The position numbers were made by a program, and so were the translations under genes. Of a DNA stretch of 64,000 bases, positions 50,162-58,724 are shown piece by piece. Source of the stretch: UBA6115 sp040776985. GTDB lineage: Bacteria > Bacillota > Clostridia > Christensenellales > Aristaeellaceae. Position 1 is the first letter of the stretch; each line of letters starts with the position of its first letter. The notes beneath the pieces are model-generated. The model saw nothing but the letters and a program-made list of their open reading frames with translations. It was not told the origin of the DNA and did not search any database. Location: positions 1,116,001 through 1,180,000 of the forward strand of contig JAXGZL010000001.1 of the NCBI GenBank assembly GCA_040776985.1, read 5' to 3'.

Positions 50162-51328
50162 ATGAAACAAAGCATCAAACGCATTTCCATTGGGCTTTTG
50201 GCCCTGTTTTTGCTGCCCGCAGGCCTTTTGGCAACAGGGCAGGCGGAGCAGCCTGTTTATGCCTTTCTAAGCCGCCTGCCAGCTGCCGCCCTCCAGGACC
50301 GCGTCTTCAGATATGTGGATATTGAAGCGCTGGTGAAAGCAAGGCCCGGGGCCACGCAGCCGGCGGATACAGAGGATTTTGAGAAAGCCGCCTCTACAAA
50401 ACCGAGGCAGGCCTATGTGCTGGCCATGACCGGCGCGGCAGCCGGCCTGTCCCCCCTGAGCTATTCCCTCCTCAGGTCAGCGGAGTTTGAGGAGAAAACT
50501 GGCCTCAATTTCTTTGGCATCAAGCAGCTGGCAGAGGCGGGGGTTCCGCCTCATCAGCAGCTCTGGCTGGCGGGGGACTTTGACGAAGAGAGGCTTAAAG
50601 AGGCGCTGGGCGAAAAAGGCTATCAGGAGACAAAAGGCAATTTTGCCATGAGGCTCTGGTGCGAAGAGGGCAACTGCGGCAAGGGCCTGGACATGGACCT
50701 GAGCCAGCGGGACCCGGACTTCCTCTTTGGAGGAACCCTGGGCCGGAAGTGGCCGGTGGCCTTTGGGGAGGGCGTTCTGGTGTCAAGCCCCTCTGAGCTT
50801 TTCATCAGGGCTGTTGCCAGCCAGGAAGGACAGATGCTGACAGACAACAAGGCGCTCATGGCCCTGCTGGAAGCTGTCTTAAGCCCGGATGGGAATCAGG
50901 GAGGGAGCCTGAGCCAGCTGACCCTTGTGCCAGCGGATCAGGCTTTCCTCACAGCCCTTCCCTCTGCCCTGCCCTTTGCCCTTGCCCATCTGGACAGGGA
51001 AGATGCCCAGTGGGTGGTGCTGGGGCTGGCCTTTCCAGATGCAGCGGCTGCCAGGAAGGCGGCGGAGGCGCTGCCAGCCAGGATAGAAAAGGGGGCTTTG
51101 CAGGACGGCAGCCCTGTAAAATACCGGCTGGAAGCACTGAAAGGCGTGCTTGGGCAGGTGCGGGTGGAAACCCTGCCAGACGGCGAGGCCCTCTTGGTGA
51201 TGCCCTTCCGCTTCCCCTCCCAGAGGGAGGAAACAGAGGAAAGCCCTGAAGCCAGCTCTGCCCTGCCCTTTCACTTCTTTTCACGGATGCTGATGAAAAG
51301 GGACCTGGACTGGCTGATCACAGAATAA
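50162..51328 (+). CDS. Exported protein of unknown function
   Basis: I do not recognise this 388-residue protein. It has a signal peptide (MKQSIKRISIGLLALFLLPA then GLLATGQA). The remainder has no membrane helix and alternates helical segments with strands, as in SAHL-like or DUF3352-like soluble domains, but I assign no family. Two cysteines (CEEGNC) could form a disulfide. The start ATG follows AAAGGAGG, and a -10-like TATACT lies at 50121-50126. It ends at a strong inverted repeat. Confidence 0.75.
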   Translation: MKQSIKRISIGLLALFLLPAGLLATGQAEQPVYAFLSRLPAAALQDRVFRYVDIEALVKARPGATQPADTEDFEKAASTKPRQAYVLAMTGAAAGLSPLSYSLLRSAEFEEKTGLNFFGIKQLAEAGVPPHQQLWLAGDFDEERLKEALGEKGYQETKGNFAMRLWCEEGNCGKGLDMDLSQRDPDFLFGGTLGRKWPVAFGEGVLVSSPSELFIRAVASQEGQMLTDNKALMALLEAVLSPDGNQGGSLSQLTLVPADQAFLTALPSALPFALAHLDREDAQWVVLGLAFPDAAAARKAAEALPARIEKGALQDGSPVKYRLEALKGVLGQVRVETLPDGEALLVMPFRFPSQREETEESPEASSALPFHFFSRMLMKRDLDWLITE

Positions 51329-51353
51329 GCAATAAGGGATAACAAACAAAACG

Positions 51354-51384
51354 GGGCTGCAGCAATTGACAATTGCTGCAGCCC
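51354..51384. terminator. Bidirectional terminator between two exported-protein genes
   Basis: A perfect 15-bp inverted repeat (51354-51368 and 51370-51384; core CTGCAGCAATTG) separated by one base lies between the convergent genes. There is no strong T-run. Confidence 0.65.
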
Positions 51385-51419
51385 TCTGCCATGCATCATG
51401 TAAAGCTTGCGTACCAGGG

Positions 51420-52178
51420 CTATTCCACAATCAGCTCAGCGCCGCCGGCATGCCAGCCATTGATAATAAGATCAATGGAATATTTGCCAGGGCTCATCTC
51501 GCCCAGGTAATTGGTATGAGAATAGATGAGTTTATTGAGGACAAAGGCGTAATTAATGTCTGTCCAGTGACCAGGGAGGGTCAGATCTCCATGATCAAGC
51601 AGGCGTTCAAAGGAGTTTGGCGGGGTCATCACCAGCATATAGTGCATGTTTCGGTCTTGGCTGGCATGGCTCATGTTAAATTCAGTCAGCATGTAGTAAT
51701 TCCGGGCTTCCCCGGCGCCAGCCATCAGTGCGCCCTGGACTTTGTCCACCCTAACCCGTGAACTGTCCTCAAAAAAGTTCAACTCTGGGCCGCCAGTTGT
51801 GGTGTAGAAAGAGAACTCGCGGAACCTGTAGCCGTATTCCTTTTGGGTGCTGGCCTTTGGCGTGGAGATGTTGACTGTTTCGGAAACCTCTTTGCCCTCT
51901 GGCTGAACCCAAATCATGTAGTCAGTCAGAGGAGCCAGATAAATAAGGGCAGAATTGGTATTCACATCCACAAAGTAGTACAGGTTTCCCTTGACTGGCT
52001 GATAAAACACTCTGAACGCCGAATCGGGGCTGTCCCAGGTCACCTTGACCTGGAAGGGGGAGATGATCACTGCTTTCAAGTTTGATACGCCGCTGTTGTT
52101 TTCCTGAGCCAGGGCGGGAGTAATGGTGAGGCAGAGGGACAGAATCAGGAGAAGAGCGATTGCACCGTGTTTCTTCAT
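51420..52178 (-). CDS. Exported protein with fibronectin-III-like domain, unknown function
   Basis: This 252-residue protein has a signal peptide (KKHGAIALLLILSLCLTIT then PALA). An FN3-like segment follows (LKAVIISPFQVKVTWDSPDS, then YYFVDVNTNSALIYLAPLTD). The C-terminal half is a second beta-rich domain I do not recognise. IS427-type copy C is inserted 15 bp before the start codon, just outside the ribosome site GAGGTG, and has separated the gene from any upstream promoter. Expression may be lost or driven from the element. Confidence 0.78.
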   Translation of the reverse strand: MKKHGAIALLLILSLCLTITPALAQENNSGVSNLKAVIISPFQVKVTWDSPDSAFRVFYQPVKGNLYYFVDVNTNSALIYLAPLTDYMIWVQPEGKEVSETVNISTPKASTQKEYGYRFREFSFYTTTGGPELNFFEDSSRVRVDKVQGALMAGAGEARNYYMLTEFNMSHASQDRNMHYMLVMTPPNSFERLLDHGDLTLPGHWTDINYAFVLNKLIYSHTNYLGEMSPGKYSIDLIINGWHAGGAELIVE

Positions 52179-52210
52179 AGTTCACCTCATCTAGATAGTG
52201 TCTACACGAG

Positions 52211-52588
52211 TTACGCAAGGACTCCTGCCCAAATGGCGATACATCGAACTTGAATTGCAGCAATGAACCCGTCGCTGGTTTTCGCGTACCTGGTTGCAAC
52301 CCCGCGCCATCGCTTGAGAATCAGGAAAGCATTTTCGACCAAATGACGAATCCGATAGAGATACTCATCGTAAGTCCTCTTCTTCTTTCGGTTCTTCTTG
52401 GGAGGGATGACAACTTCCATCCCAGCGGCAACAGCGTGAGCAATGATTTCATTCGTGTCATAGCCGCGGTCTGCCAGCAACGCTTCAGCGGATATTCCCT
52501 CAATCAAATGGACAGCTTCCTTGCAATCAGCTCGGGTACCTTTTGTAACAAGAATTCGGACTGGCATACCATTCGCATCCACGGCCAA
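52211..52588 (-). CDS. IS427-type transposase, second frame (copy C)
   Basis: Identical to the second frame of copies A and B and reached by -1 frameshift from the first frame. Confidence 0.88.
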   Translation of the reverse strand: MAVDANGMPVRILVTKGTRADCKEAVHLIEGISAEALLADRGYDTNEIIAHAVAAGMEVVIPPKKNRKKKRTYDEYLYRIRHLVENAFLILKRWRGVATRYAKTSDGFIAAIQVRCIAIWAGVLA

Positions 52589-52977
52589 ATGTATTTTGCT
52601 GTTGAGCCCCCTTTTGTGCGGGACATGTCCTGATTCCCACCCCTTGCACCCGCTGCGTGCGGATGAACTTTGACATGGCTTGCGTCAATCATCAGCCATT
52701 CGTAATCCGGATCCTGGATAAGAACTTCCAATATTCTTTCCCAGATACCGTTCCTGCGCCATCGGATGAACCGCTGATGGATCGTGCCCCACTTGCCATA
52801 ATCCGGAGGTAAATCCCGCCAAGGCGCGCCGGTCCGGATGACCCAGAATACACCATTGATAAACCTTCTGTTGTCCTGCGCAATCCCTCCCCATTGTCCT
52901 CGCTGCCCCGGTAGGTTAGGCTCCAGTAATGTCCATACGGAATCGCTCATATCGTGTCGGTGATAAGCAGCGGTCAT
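52504..52977 (-). CDS. IS427-type transposase, first frame (copy C)
   Basis: Identical to the first frame of copies A and B, with the same A-AAA-G slip site (T run at 52612-52615 on the plus strand). Confidence 0.88.
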   Translation of the reverse strand: MTAAYHRHDMSDSVWTLLEPNLPGQRGQWGGIAQDNRRFINGVFWVIRTGAPWRDLPPDYGKWGTIHQRFIRWRRNGIWERILEVLIQDPDYEWLMIDASHVKVHPHAAGARGGNQDMSRTKGGSTAKYIWPWMRMVCQSEFLLQKVPELIARKLSI

Positions 52978-53202
52978 CGCTTAAGTCCCCTTTCAGTGAT
53001 GACACCATTATATCACAATTCTCGTGTAGACACTATCTAAAGTTATCATGTAAAAATTAGGGAATTTCATCCCAGATTTCCATGATGATAAATTACCCTG
53101 GCAGACCCGCTTCAAACGGACAAAAGCACCCCCTGACAAAGGAATAATCAAAGAATAATAAAATACTTACTTCAAGACAAAATGCTTTAATTTTGTCAAA
53201 TC

Positions 53203-53238
53203 AGAAGCGGGGAACCTGGTGACAGGCTCCCCGCTTCT
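53203..53238 (-). terminator. Terminator after ppdK
   Basis: Arms AGAAGCGGGGA (53203-53213) and TCCCCGCTTCT (53228-53238), with further CCTG/CAGG pairing inside, lie 23 bp beyond the ppdK stop. The T tract is weak. The 53040-53200 stretch beyond it is AT-rich and shows no gene. Confidence 0.65.
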
Positions 53239-53260
53239 TGGGTTGTTGCTGGGTTGTCGC

Positions 53261-55906
53261 TCAGGCCTTTTTCGCCATCTTTTCGTTGATGGCGGCATGG
53301 GCCGCGGCCAGGCGCGCGATCGGCACGCGGAAGGGGGAGCAGCTGACATAGTCCAGCCCCACATTGTGGAAGAAGGTGATGGAGGAGGGGTCTCCGCCAT
53401 GCTCGCCGCAGATGCCCAGTTTCAGGTCAGGCTTGCCCTGTTTGCCCAGCTTCACAGCCGTTTCAACCAGCTTGCCGATGCCTTCCTGGTCCAGGCGCGC
53501 GAAGGGATCCGCCTCCAGGATGCGGTTTTCGTAGTAGCTCTCCAGGTACTTGCCGGCGTCGTCCCGGCTGAAGCCAAAGCCCATCTGGGTCAGGTCGTTG
53601 GTGCCAAAGGAGAAGAAGTCCGCTTCCCTGGCGATCTCGTCCGCCACCATGCAGGCGCGGGGGATCTCAATCATGGTGCCCACCTGGAACTCGATGCGCT
53701 CGCCCTGCTCGGCGAAGATCTTTTCCGCCGTATCCAGCACGATCTGCTTCACGAAGGCCAGCTCCTTGCGGGTGCCCACCAAAGGAATCATGATCTCCGG
53801 CTTCACGTTCAGCCCCGTCTCCTTGCGCACCTTCAGCGCGGCCTGGAGGACGGCGCGGGTCTGCATTTCGGCGATCTCAGGATAGGTGACGGTCAGCCGG
53901 CAGCCCCGGTGGCCCATCATGGGGTTGAACTCGTGCAGAGCCTCGATCTTGGCGATCACCTTCTCGCTGGTGGTGTCAAGCTGCTTGGCCAGGGCGGCGA
54001 TTTCTTCCGTCATGCTCTTCTGGGGCAGGAACTCATGCAGCGGGGGATCCAGGTAGCGGACGGTCATGGGGCGCTCTTCCAGGGCCTTGTACATGTCCTC
54101 AAAGTCCTTCTGCTGAACCGGCAGGATGCGGTCCAGGGCGGCCTTGCGCTGCTCCTGGGTGTCGGCCAGGATCATCTCACGCACGGTGGCGATGCGGCTG
54201 GCCTCAAAGAACATGTGCTCGGTCCGGCACAGGCCGATGCCTTCCGCGCCAAACTCCACCGCGTGCAGGGTGTCCCGGGGGGTGTCCGCGTTGGTGCGCA
54301 CCTTCAGCCTTCTGGCCTTGTCCGCCCAGGTCATCAGGGTGGCAAAGTCGCCGGTGACGGTGGCCTCCACCGTGGGCACCAGGCCCTTGTAGATCTTGCC
54401 GGTGCTGCCGTCCAGGCTGATGGCGTCGCCTTCGTGGAAGACCTGGCCATCCTTGGTGGTCATCAGCTTTTTCTCTTCATCAATGAAGATGTCGTGGCAG
54501 CCCACCACGGCCGGCCGGCCCATGCCGCGGGCGACCACGGCGGCGTGGCTGGTCATGCCGCCCCGGGCGGTCAGGATGGCGCGGGACAGGTCCATGCCCT
54601 CGATGTCCTCCGGGGTGGTTTCCTCGCGCACCAGCACCACGTCCTTGCCATCCTTGGCGGCCTTGGCGGCCTCGTGGGCGGTGAAGTAAACCTGGCCGGC
54701 GCCGGCGCCGGGGGAGGCGGGAAGGCCGGTGGCAAAGGCTTCCGCCTTGGCCAGGGCCGCTTTGTCAAAGTTGGGGTGCAGCAGGGTGTCCAGCTGGCGG
54801 GGATCCACCTTCAGGACGGCCTCTTCCTCTGTCAGCAGGCCTTCGTTCACCAGGTCCACGGCGATTTTCAGCGCCGCGTTGGCGGTGCGCTTGCCGTTGC
54901 GGGTCTGCAGCATGTACAGCTTGCCCTTTTCAATGGTGAACTCCATGTCCTGCATGTCGCGGTAGTGCTTTTCCAGCTTCTCGGCATAGTCCACGAACTG
55001 CTGGTACACCTCCGGCAAGGATTCCTTCATGGTGGAGATGGGGTTGGGGGTGCGGATGCCCGCCACCACGTCCTCGCCCTGGGCGTTCATCAGGTATTCG
55101 CCGTAGAGCTTGTTTTCGCCGGTGGAGGGGTCGCGGGTGAAGGCGACGCCGGTGCCGGAGTCATCGCCCATGTTGCCAAAGACCATGGCCTGGACGTTGA
55201 CGGCGGTGCCCCAGTCGCCGGGGATGTCGTTCATGCGGCGGTAGTAGACGGCGCGGGGGTTGTCCCAGGAGCGGAACACGGCCTTGATGGACTCCATCAG
55301 CTGCACCTTGGGATCCTGGGGGAAGTCCTCGCCCTTGTGCTTTTTATAGACTTCCTTGAAGCGGCGCGCCACTTCCTTCATGTCGTCAGCCGTCAGGTCG
55401 GTGTCGCCGGTGACGCCCTTTTCTTCCTTCACCGCGTCCAGCTCGGCGGCAAAATACTTGCGCTCAACCTCCATCACCACGCCGGCGAACATCTCGATGA
55501 AGCGGCGGTAGGAGTCATAGGCGAAGCGGGGGTTGTCGGTGAGCTTGGCCAGGCCTTCCACCGCCACGTCGTTTAAGCCCAGGTTCAGGATGGTGTCCAT
55601 CATGCCGGGCATGGAAGCGCGGGAGCCGGAACGCACGGAAACCAGGAAGGGGTTCTCCAGGTCACCAAACTTCTTGCCGGCGATCTTCTCCGTCTCCGCC
55701 AGCGCCTTGAAAATCTGTTCTTCTATTTCCGGGGCGACCTTCCGGCCATCCTCGTAATAGCGGGTGCAGGCCTCGGTGGTCACGGTAAAGCCCTGGGGCA
55801 CCGGCATGCCGATGTTGGTCATCTCCGCCAGATTGGCGCCCTTGCCGCCCAGGGTGTTTCGCATGTTGGCGTTGCCCTCTTTAAACAGATATACGTATTT
55901 TGCCAT
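53261..55906 (-). CDS. ppdK: Pyruvate, phosphate dikinase
   Basis: PPDK interconverts pyruvate, ATP and phosphate with phosphoenolpyruvate, AMP and pyrophosphate. It is typical of anaerobes with pyrophosphate-linked glycolysis. The 881-residue protein is full length. The N-terminal ATP-grasp region begins KYVYLFKEGNANMRNTLGGK. The swivelling phosphohistidine domain has GGMTSHAAVVARGMGRPAVV, with the catalytic His. The C-terminal PEP-utilising barrel has the MMGHRGCRLTVTYPEIAEM and EHGGDPSSITF segments. It is monocistronic with its own promoter and terminator. Confidence 0.97.
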   Translation of the reverse strand: MAKYVYLFKEGNANMRNTLGGKGANLAEMTNIGMPVPQGFTVTTEACTRYYEDGRKVAPEIEEQIFKALAETEKIAGKKFGDLENPFLVSVRSGSRASMPGMMDTILNLGLNDVAVEGLAKLTDNPRFAYDSYRRFIEMFAGVVMEVERKYFAAELDAVKEEKGVTGDTDLTADDMKEVARRFKEVYKKHKGEDFPQDPKVQLMESIKAVFRSWDNPRAVYYRRMNDIPGDWGTAVNVQAMVFGNMGDDSGTGVAFTRDPSTGENKLYGEYLMNAQGEDVVAGIRTPNPISTMKESLPEVYQQFVDYAEKLEKHYRDMQDMEFTIEKGKLYMLQTRNGKRTANAALKIAVDLVNEGLLTEEEAVLKVDPRQLDTLLHPNFDKAALAKAEAFATGLPASPGAGAGQVYFTAHEAAKAAKDGKDVVLVREETTPEDIEGMDLSRAILTARGGMTSHAAVVARGMGRPAVVGCHDIFIDEEKKLMTTKDGQVFHEGDAISLDGSTGKIYKGLVPTVEATVTGDFATLMTWADKARRLKVRTNADTPRDTLHAVEFGAEGIGLCRTEHMFFEASRIATVREMILADTQEQRKAALDRILPVQQKDFEDMYKALEERPMTVRYLDPPLHEFLPQKSMTEEIAALAKQLDTTSEKVIAKIEALHEFNPMMGHRGCRLTVTYPEIAEMQTRAVLQAALKVRKETGLNVKPEIMIPLVGTRKELAFVKQIVLDTAEKIFAEQGERIEFQVGTMIEIPRACMVADEIAREADFFSFGTNDLTQMGFGFSRDDAGKYLESYYENRILEADPFARLDQEGIGKLVETAVKLGKQGKPDLKLGICGEHGGDPSSITFFHNVGLDYVSCSPFRVPIARLAAAHAAINEKMAKKA

Positions 55907-55984
55907 GTTCCGTCCTCCTTAAAATGGTGATTTATCAGTGTAAATGAGCACAGAGGAAAAGACCTCCATTGTGCACCACCCGAT

Positions 55985-56013
55985 ATTCTATCCTATTCTA
56001 CCCAAATTATCAA
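55985..56013 (-). promoter_or_regulatory. Promoter of ppdK
   Basis: On the minus strand TTGATA (-35, 56008-56013) and TAGAAT (-10, 55985-55990) are separated by 17 bp. A roughly 75-bp leader follows before the ATG at 55906, which has AAGGAGG upstream. Confidence 0.65.
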
Positions 56014-57254
56014 CGAATCAACCAATCTTAATAGGAAGCAGGAGCACAGACGCTGCTTTGAAGGCCGGTTTATGAAGTTTTAGCCGGGGAAGCGGCTTTC
56101 CACCTCCTGCACCTTGGCCAGGTATTCCTCCTGGTTCAGAATGCCCTGCTGATACAGGGTTTCCAGCTGGCGCAGAGCGCTGGCCCGGGCCAGGCCGCTA
56201 TTTTCAGCAGCCGGATCTGCCGGGGTGAAGGAGGGCCTTTGATAGGGGTCCTGGAAGGGGGCTTCCCCATCATAATAGCCCAGCAGCGGCTGAAGGGAGC
56301 CGGTGAGGATGCGGATAAAGTCCACAATAACCCAGATGCCGAACAGTCCTGAGATGACGAACAGCACGGTGCTTAGCTGGATGGCGTCGTAGTTGTACCT
56401 GGCCAGGCCGTCATAAAATGCCAGGGTGGCAATGGTGGTTAGCACGCCGCCTCCCAGCAGCTGGAAGACGCCTGCCCCCTTATAGCCCAGGTAGAAGCGG
56501 TGAGCGCCCAGGCCCCCCAGGAAGAAGGACAGCAGGGCGGCGGTGGACTTGCGCTTGCCGCCCGGGACGCCGGTGGCGGCAGCGGGCCGGCGCTCAAACT
56601 GGATGCCCTCTCCCCTGATGACCTGCAGCAGGAAATAGGCAGTCAGCCCCATCAGCAGAAGGGAGGACAGATACTTCAGAACCAGGGAGAAGGGCATCCC
56701 ACGCGTGTAATTGCTGCCGGAGATAATAAGGGACAGGAGATAGAGAAGGGCCAGGGCGCCCGCCAGGATGAGGGAGGGCTTCAGCAGGCTGTCTCTGTCC
56801 TTGAACAGCCACAGGGCAAGTGTCAGGCACAGGGCGATCATCGCCAGGGGGATCAGCAGGTTGCTCAGCAGTATGCCAAAGGAGTAGATGCGGAAACCGT
56901 AGGAGAAGATCGTCCGCAGAAATATGTAGGCTGTCCATGCCGCCAGGGGCAGGGGCAGATAGCCCATCCATTTTTCCTTCGCCCCTTTCGCCAGATACAG
57001 GAAGGGCAGCAGGCAGAAGGAGGAGAGGCACGGCTCCATGCTACAATTTCGGACAGAAAGCTAAGGAGACCCCCCGGTCGGAAATTGCTTGCTTACCGGA
57101 TTGACAGGGAGCCTCTGCCGCCATGCAAGGTCAGGGTTAAGGGTCAGCCCCTGCGGGGAGGGCTGACCCGCCAGGCAGGCTGGCATGGCGGCCACTCCCA
57201 GTCAATCCCCGCAGCAATTTCCTGCAAGCACCAACACACAACAGGAGGTAGGCC

Positions 57255-57536
57255 ATGTCTGATATACGCAGGAAGTATGACGAGGATTTCAAGAAAAATG
57301 CTGTGAAGCTGAGCTATGCGAGCAACAAGTCTGTGGTTGAGGTGGCCCGGGATCTGGGGATCAGCAACGGGATGCTGTATCGCTGGCGGCAAAAGTATAC
57401 AGCGGATGGTGACAAGACCCGGTTTGCCACGCTGGAGGAGGAAAACAAAGCGCTGAGGCTGAAAACTGCTGAGCAGGCCATTGAGATTGACATGCTAAAA
57501 AAAGCAAGCGCCTACTTTGCAAGCCTCCACAAGTGA
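57255..57536 (+). CDS. IS3-family transposase OrfA
   Basis: This 93-residue helix-turn-helix protein has the IS3 OrfA start RRKYDEDFKKNAVKLSYAS, the recognition helix VVEVARDLGISNGMLYRWRQ and a C-terminal leucine-zipper (LEEENKALRLKTAEQAIEID). A slippery A-AAA-AAA tract at about 57496-57502 allows -1 frameshifting into orfB; the shifted frame is open up to orfB, giving the usual OrfAB transposase. Confidence 0.93.
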   Translation: MSDIRRKYDEDFKKNAVKLSYASNKSVVEVARDLGISNGMLYRWRQKYTADGDKTRFATLEEENKALRLKTAEQAIEIDMLKKASAYFASLHK

Positions 57537-58411
57537 TTTACGCGTTCATAGAGAACCATCCGGAGCACGCAGTGGCAAGGTGGGCGGCCTTTGTTGAGGT
57601 ATCGACCAGTGGCTATTATGCATGGCAGCAGGAACGGGAGGGCAGGCAGGTCAGGGATGATGCCTATGCCGCCCAGGTACAGCGAATCTTTGACCAGAGC
57701 GGCGGCACCTATGGGGCGGACCGCGTGGCGGGACAGTTACGCAAGGAAGGCTTGCGCGCCAGCTTCAAGAAGGTGAAGCGCGTCATGAACGAACACGGGT
57801 TGTTTTCCGTTCATCTGCGGTATCAGCGCATCCTGACGGACAGCCGCGGTGCCCGGGACGAGGACTGTCCCAACCTGCTGCGAGATAAGCCGGAGATCCG
57901 CCCCTTGCGGGTTTTGTCCAGCGATATCACCTACATTCCCACGCAGGAAGGGTTCGCCTACACCTGTACGATACGTGACCTGCGCTCAGGTGTGGTTCTG
58001 GCAGAGAAAACAGCATCCCGGATGAAAAAGGAGCTGGTGCTGGACACCATCCGCTCAGCCGCCAGGAGCTGGAAGCTGGACAAGGGTGCCATCTTCCATT
58101 CAGACCGTGGCAGCCAATACGCCAGCGAAGCGGTCCGTGAATGCCTCAGGAAACTTGGCTTCAGACAGAGTTTTTCCAGAACGGGCAAACCCGGGGACAA
58201 CACCTGGAGCGAGAGCTTCTACTCAATCCTCAAGAAGGAGCTGGTACACCCCATCGGCCGGTTCCGCACCAGGGAGGAAGCGGCGCAAGGCGTTTTCACC
58301 TTCATCAACGGCTTTTACAATACCACCCGCATCCAAAAGAACCTTGATTATCTCTCGCCAATTGAATGGCTCAACCGTTACCACAATTCGACCCTCAAAA
58401 TCTCTGCTTAA
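57533..58411 (+). CDS. IS3-family transposase OrfB
   Basis: This 292-residue catalytic subunit has a helix-turn-helix-21-like N-terminus (HAVARWAAFVEVSTSGYYAW) and an rve integrase core. The DDE triad is seen in LSSDITYIPTQEGFAYTC, IFHSDRGSQYASEAVREC and DNTWSESFYSILKKELVHP. It is intact. The GTG start overlaps the orfA stop, but frameshift fusion is the expected mode. Confidence 0.94.
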   Translation: MIYAFIENHPEHAVARWAAFVEVSTSGYYAWQQEREGRQVRDDAYAAQVQRIFDQSGGTYGADRVAGQLRKEGLRASFKKVKRVMNEHGLFSVHLRYQRILTDSRGARDEDCPNLLRDKPEIRPLRVLSSDITYIPTQEGFAYTCTIRDLRSGVVLAEKTASRMKKELVLDTIRSAARSWKLDKGAIFHSDRGSQYASEAVRECLRKLGFRQSFSRTGKPGDNTWSESFYSILKKELVHPIGRFRTREEAAQGVFTFINGFYNTTRIQKNLDYLSPIEWLNRYHNSTLKISA

Positions 58412-58724
58412 CAAACTGTCCGAAAAAGTGTTGACGAGCCGCACAGCAATTCAAACAGCCAGGGGAAGAAGTAGATGAAGCCAAAGAAGATGCGCAGGAA
58501 ATGCAGCAGCACCGGGACAGCCGCCATGGCCAGGGGGACGGCGGGCTGCGCCTTGAGGCTGTCCACCAGCGGGGCAGCCTGCTCCCTGAGGGAGTTGACC
58601 AGGGGCCTGGCCTGGCTGAAGGCCTGCTCCAGGCTGGGTTTGCTTTGCTGATGCCTGTCCGCCCGCCGGGATCGTTGCCTGGGTTCAAACTCTGACATGC
58701 TGATGCCCTCTTTCTGCTGATGTT

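Larger units (their letters stand above)
52194..53037 (-). mobile_element. IS5-family (IS427-type) element, copy C
   Basis: Third 844-bp copy with TA duplications at 52192-52193 and 53038-53039. It is oriented toward the exported FN3-like gene, directly upstream of its ribosome site. It appears identical to copies A and B. Confidence 0.95.
57032..58440 (+). mobile_element. Complete IS3-family insertion sequence
   Basis: This 1,409-bp element has imperfect terminal inverted repeats (GGCTC...TTTCGGACAG at 57032-57056 against its complement at 58416-58440). A 4-bp target duplication GCAC flanks it (57028-57031 and 58441-58444). It carries orfA and orfB, overlapping by 4 bp, and lies in the TM2 gene in antisense orientation. 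The boundaries are confirmed by restoration of the host reading frame. Confidence 0.9.
56080..58698 (-). pseudogene. TM2/SHOCT membrane protein gene interrupted by an IS3 element
   Basis: The gene runs from ATG 58698 and is split by the IS3-type element at 57032-58440. Joining 58445-58698 to 56080-57031, removing the element and one GCAC duplication, gives 1,206 nt, exactly 402 codons with the stop. The restored junction reads LFELLCLSSFCLLPFLYL. The N-terminal part is Arg/Gln-rich followed by helices. The 3' part has about five helices, a TM2 domain (LLSFFLGGLGAHRFYLGYKG) and a C-terminal SHOCT-like segment (RQLETLYQQGILNQEEYLAK). The 3' remnant could still be translated from the ATG at 57039 inside the element's end. 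It is downstream of the NagD-like gene by 26 bp. Confidence 0.85.

Noticed and set aside
53219..55576. Very long open frame (785 codons) on the plus strand
   Set aside because: It is the antisense shadow of ppdK, rich in Gly, His and Val as expected for the complement of GC-rich coding DNA, and has no ribosome site or family signature.
58408..58698. Separate 96-residue membrane gene next to the NagD-like gene
   Set aside because: Its last 12 codons are IS3 sequence; it is the 5' part of the interrupted TM2 gene.
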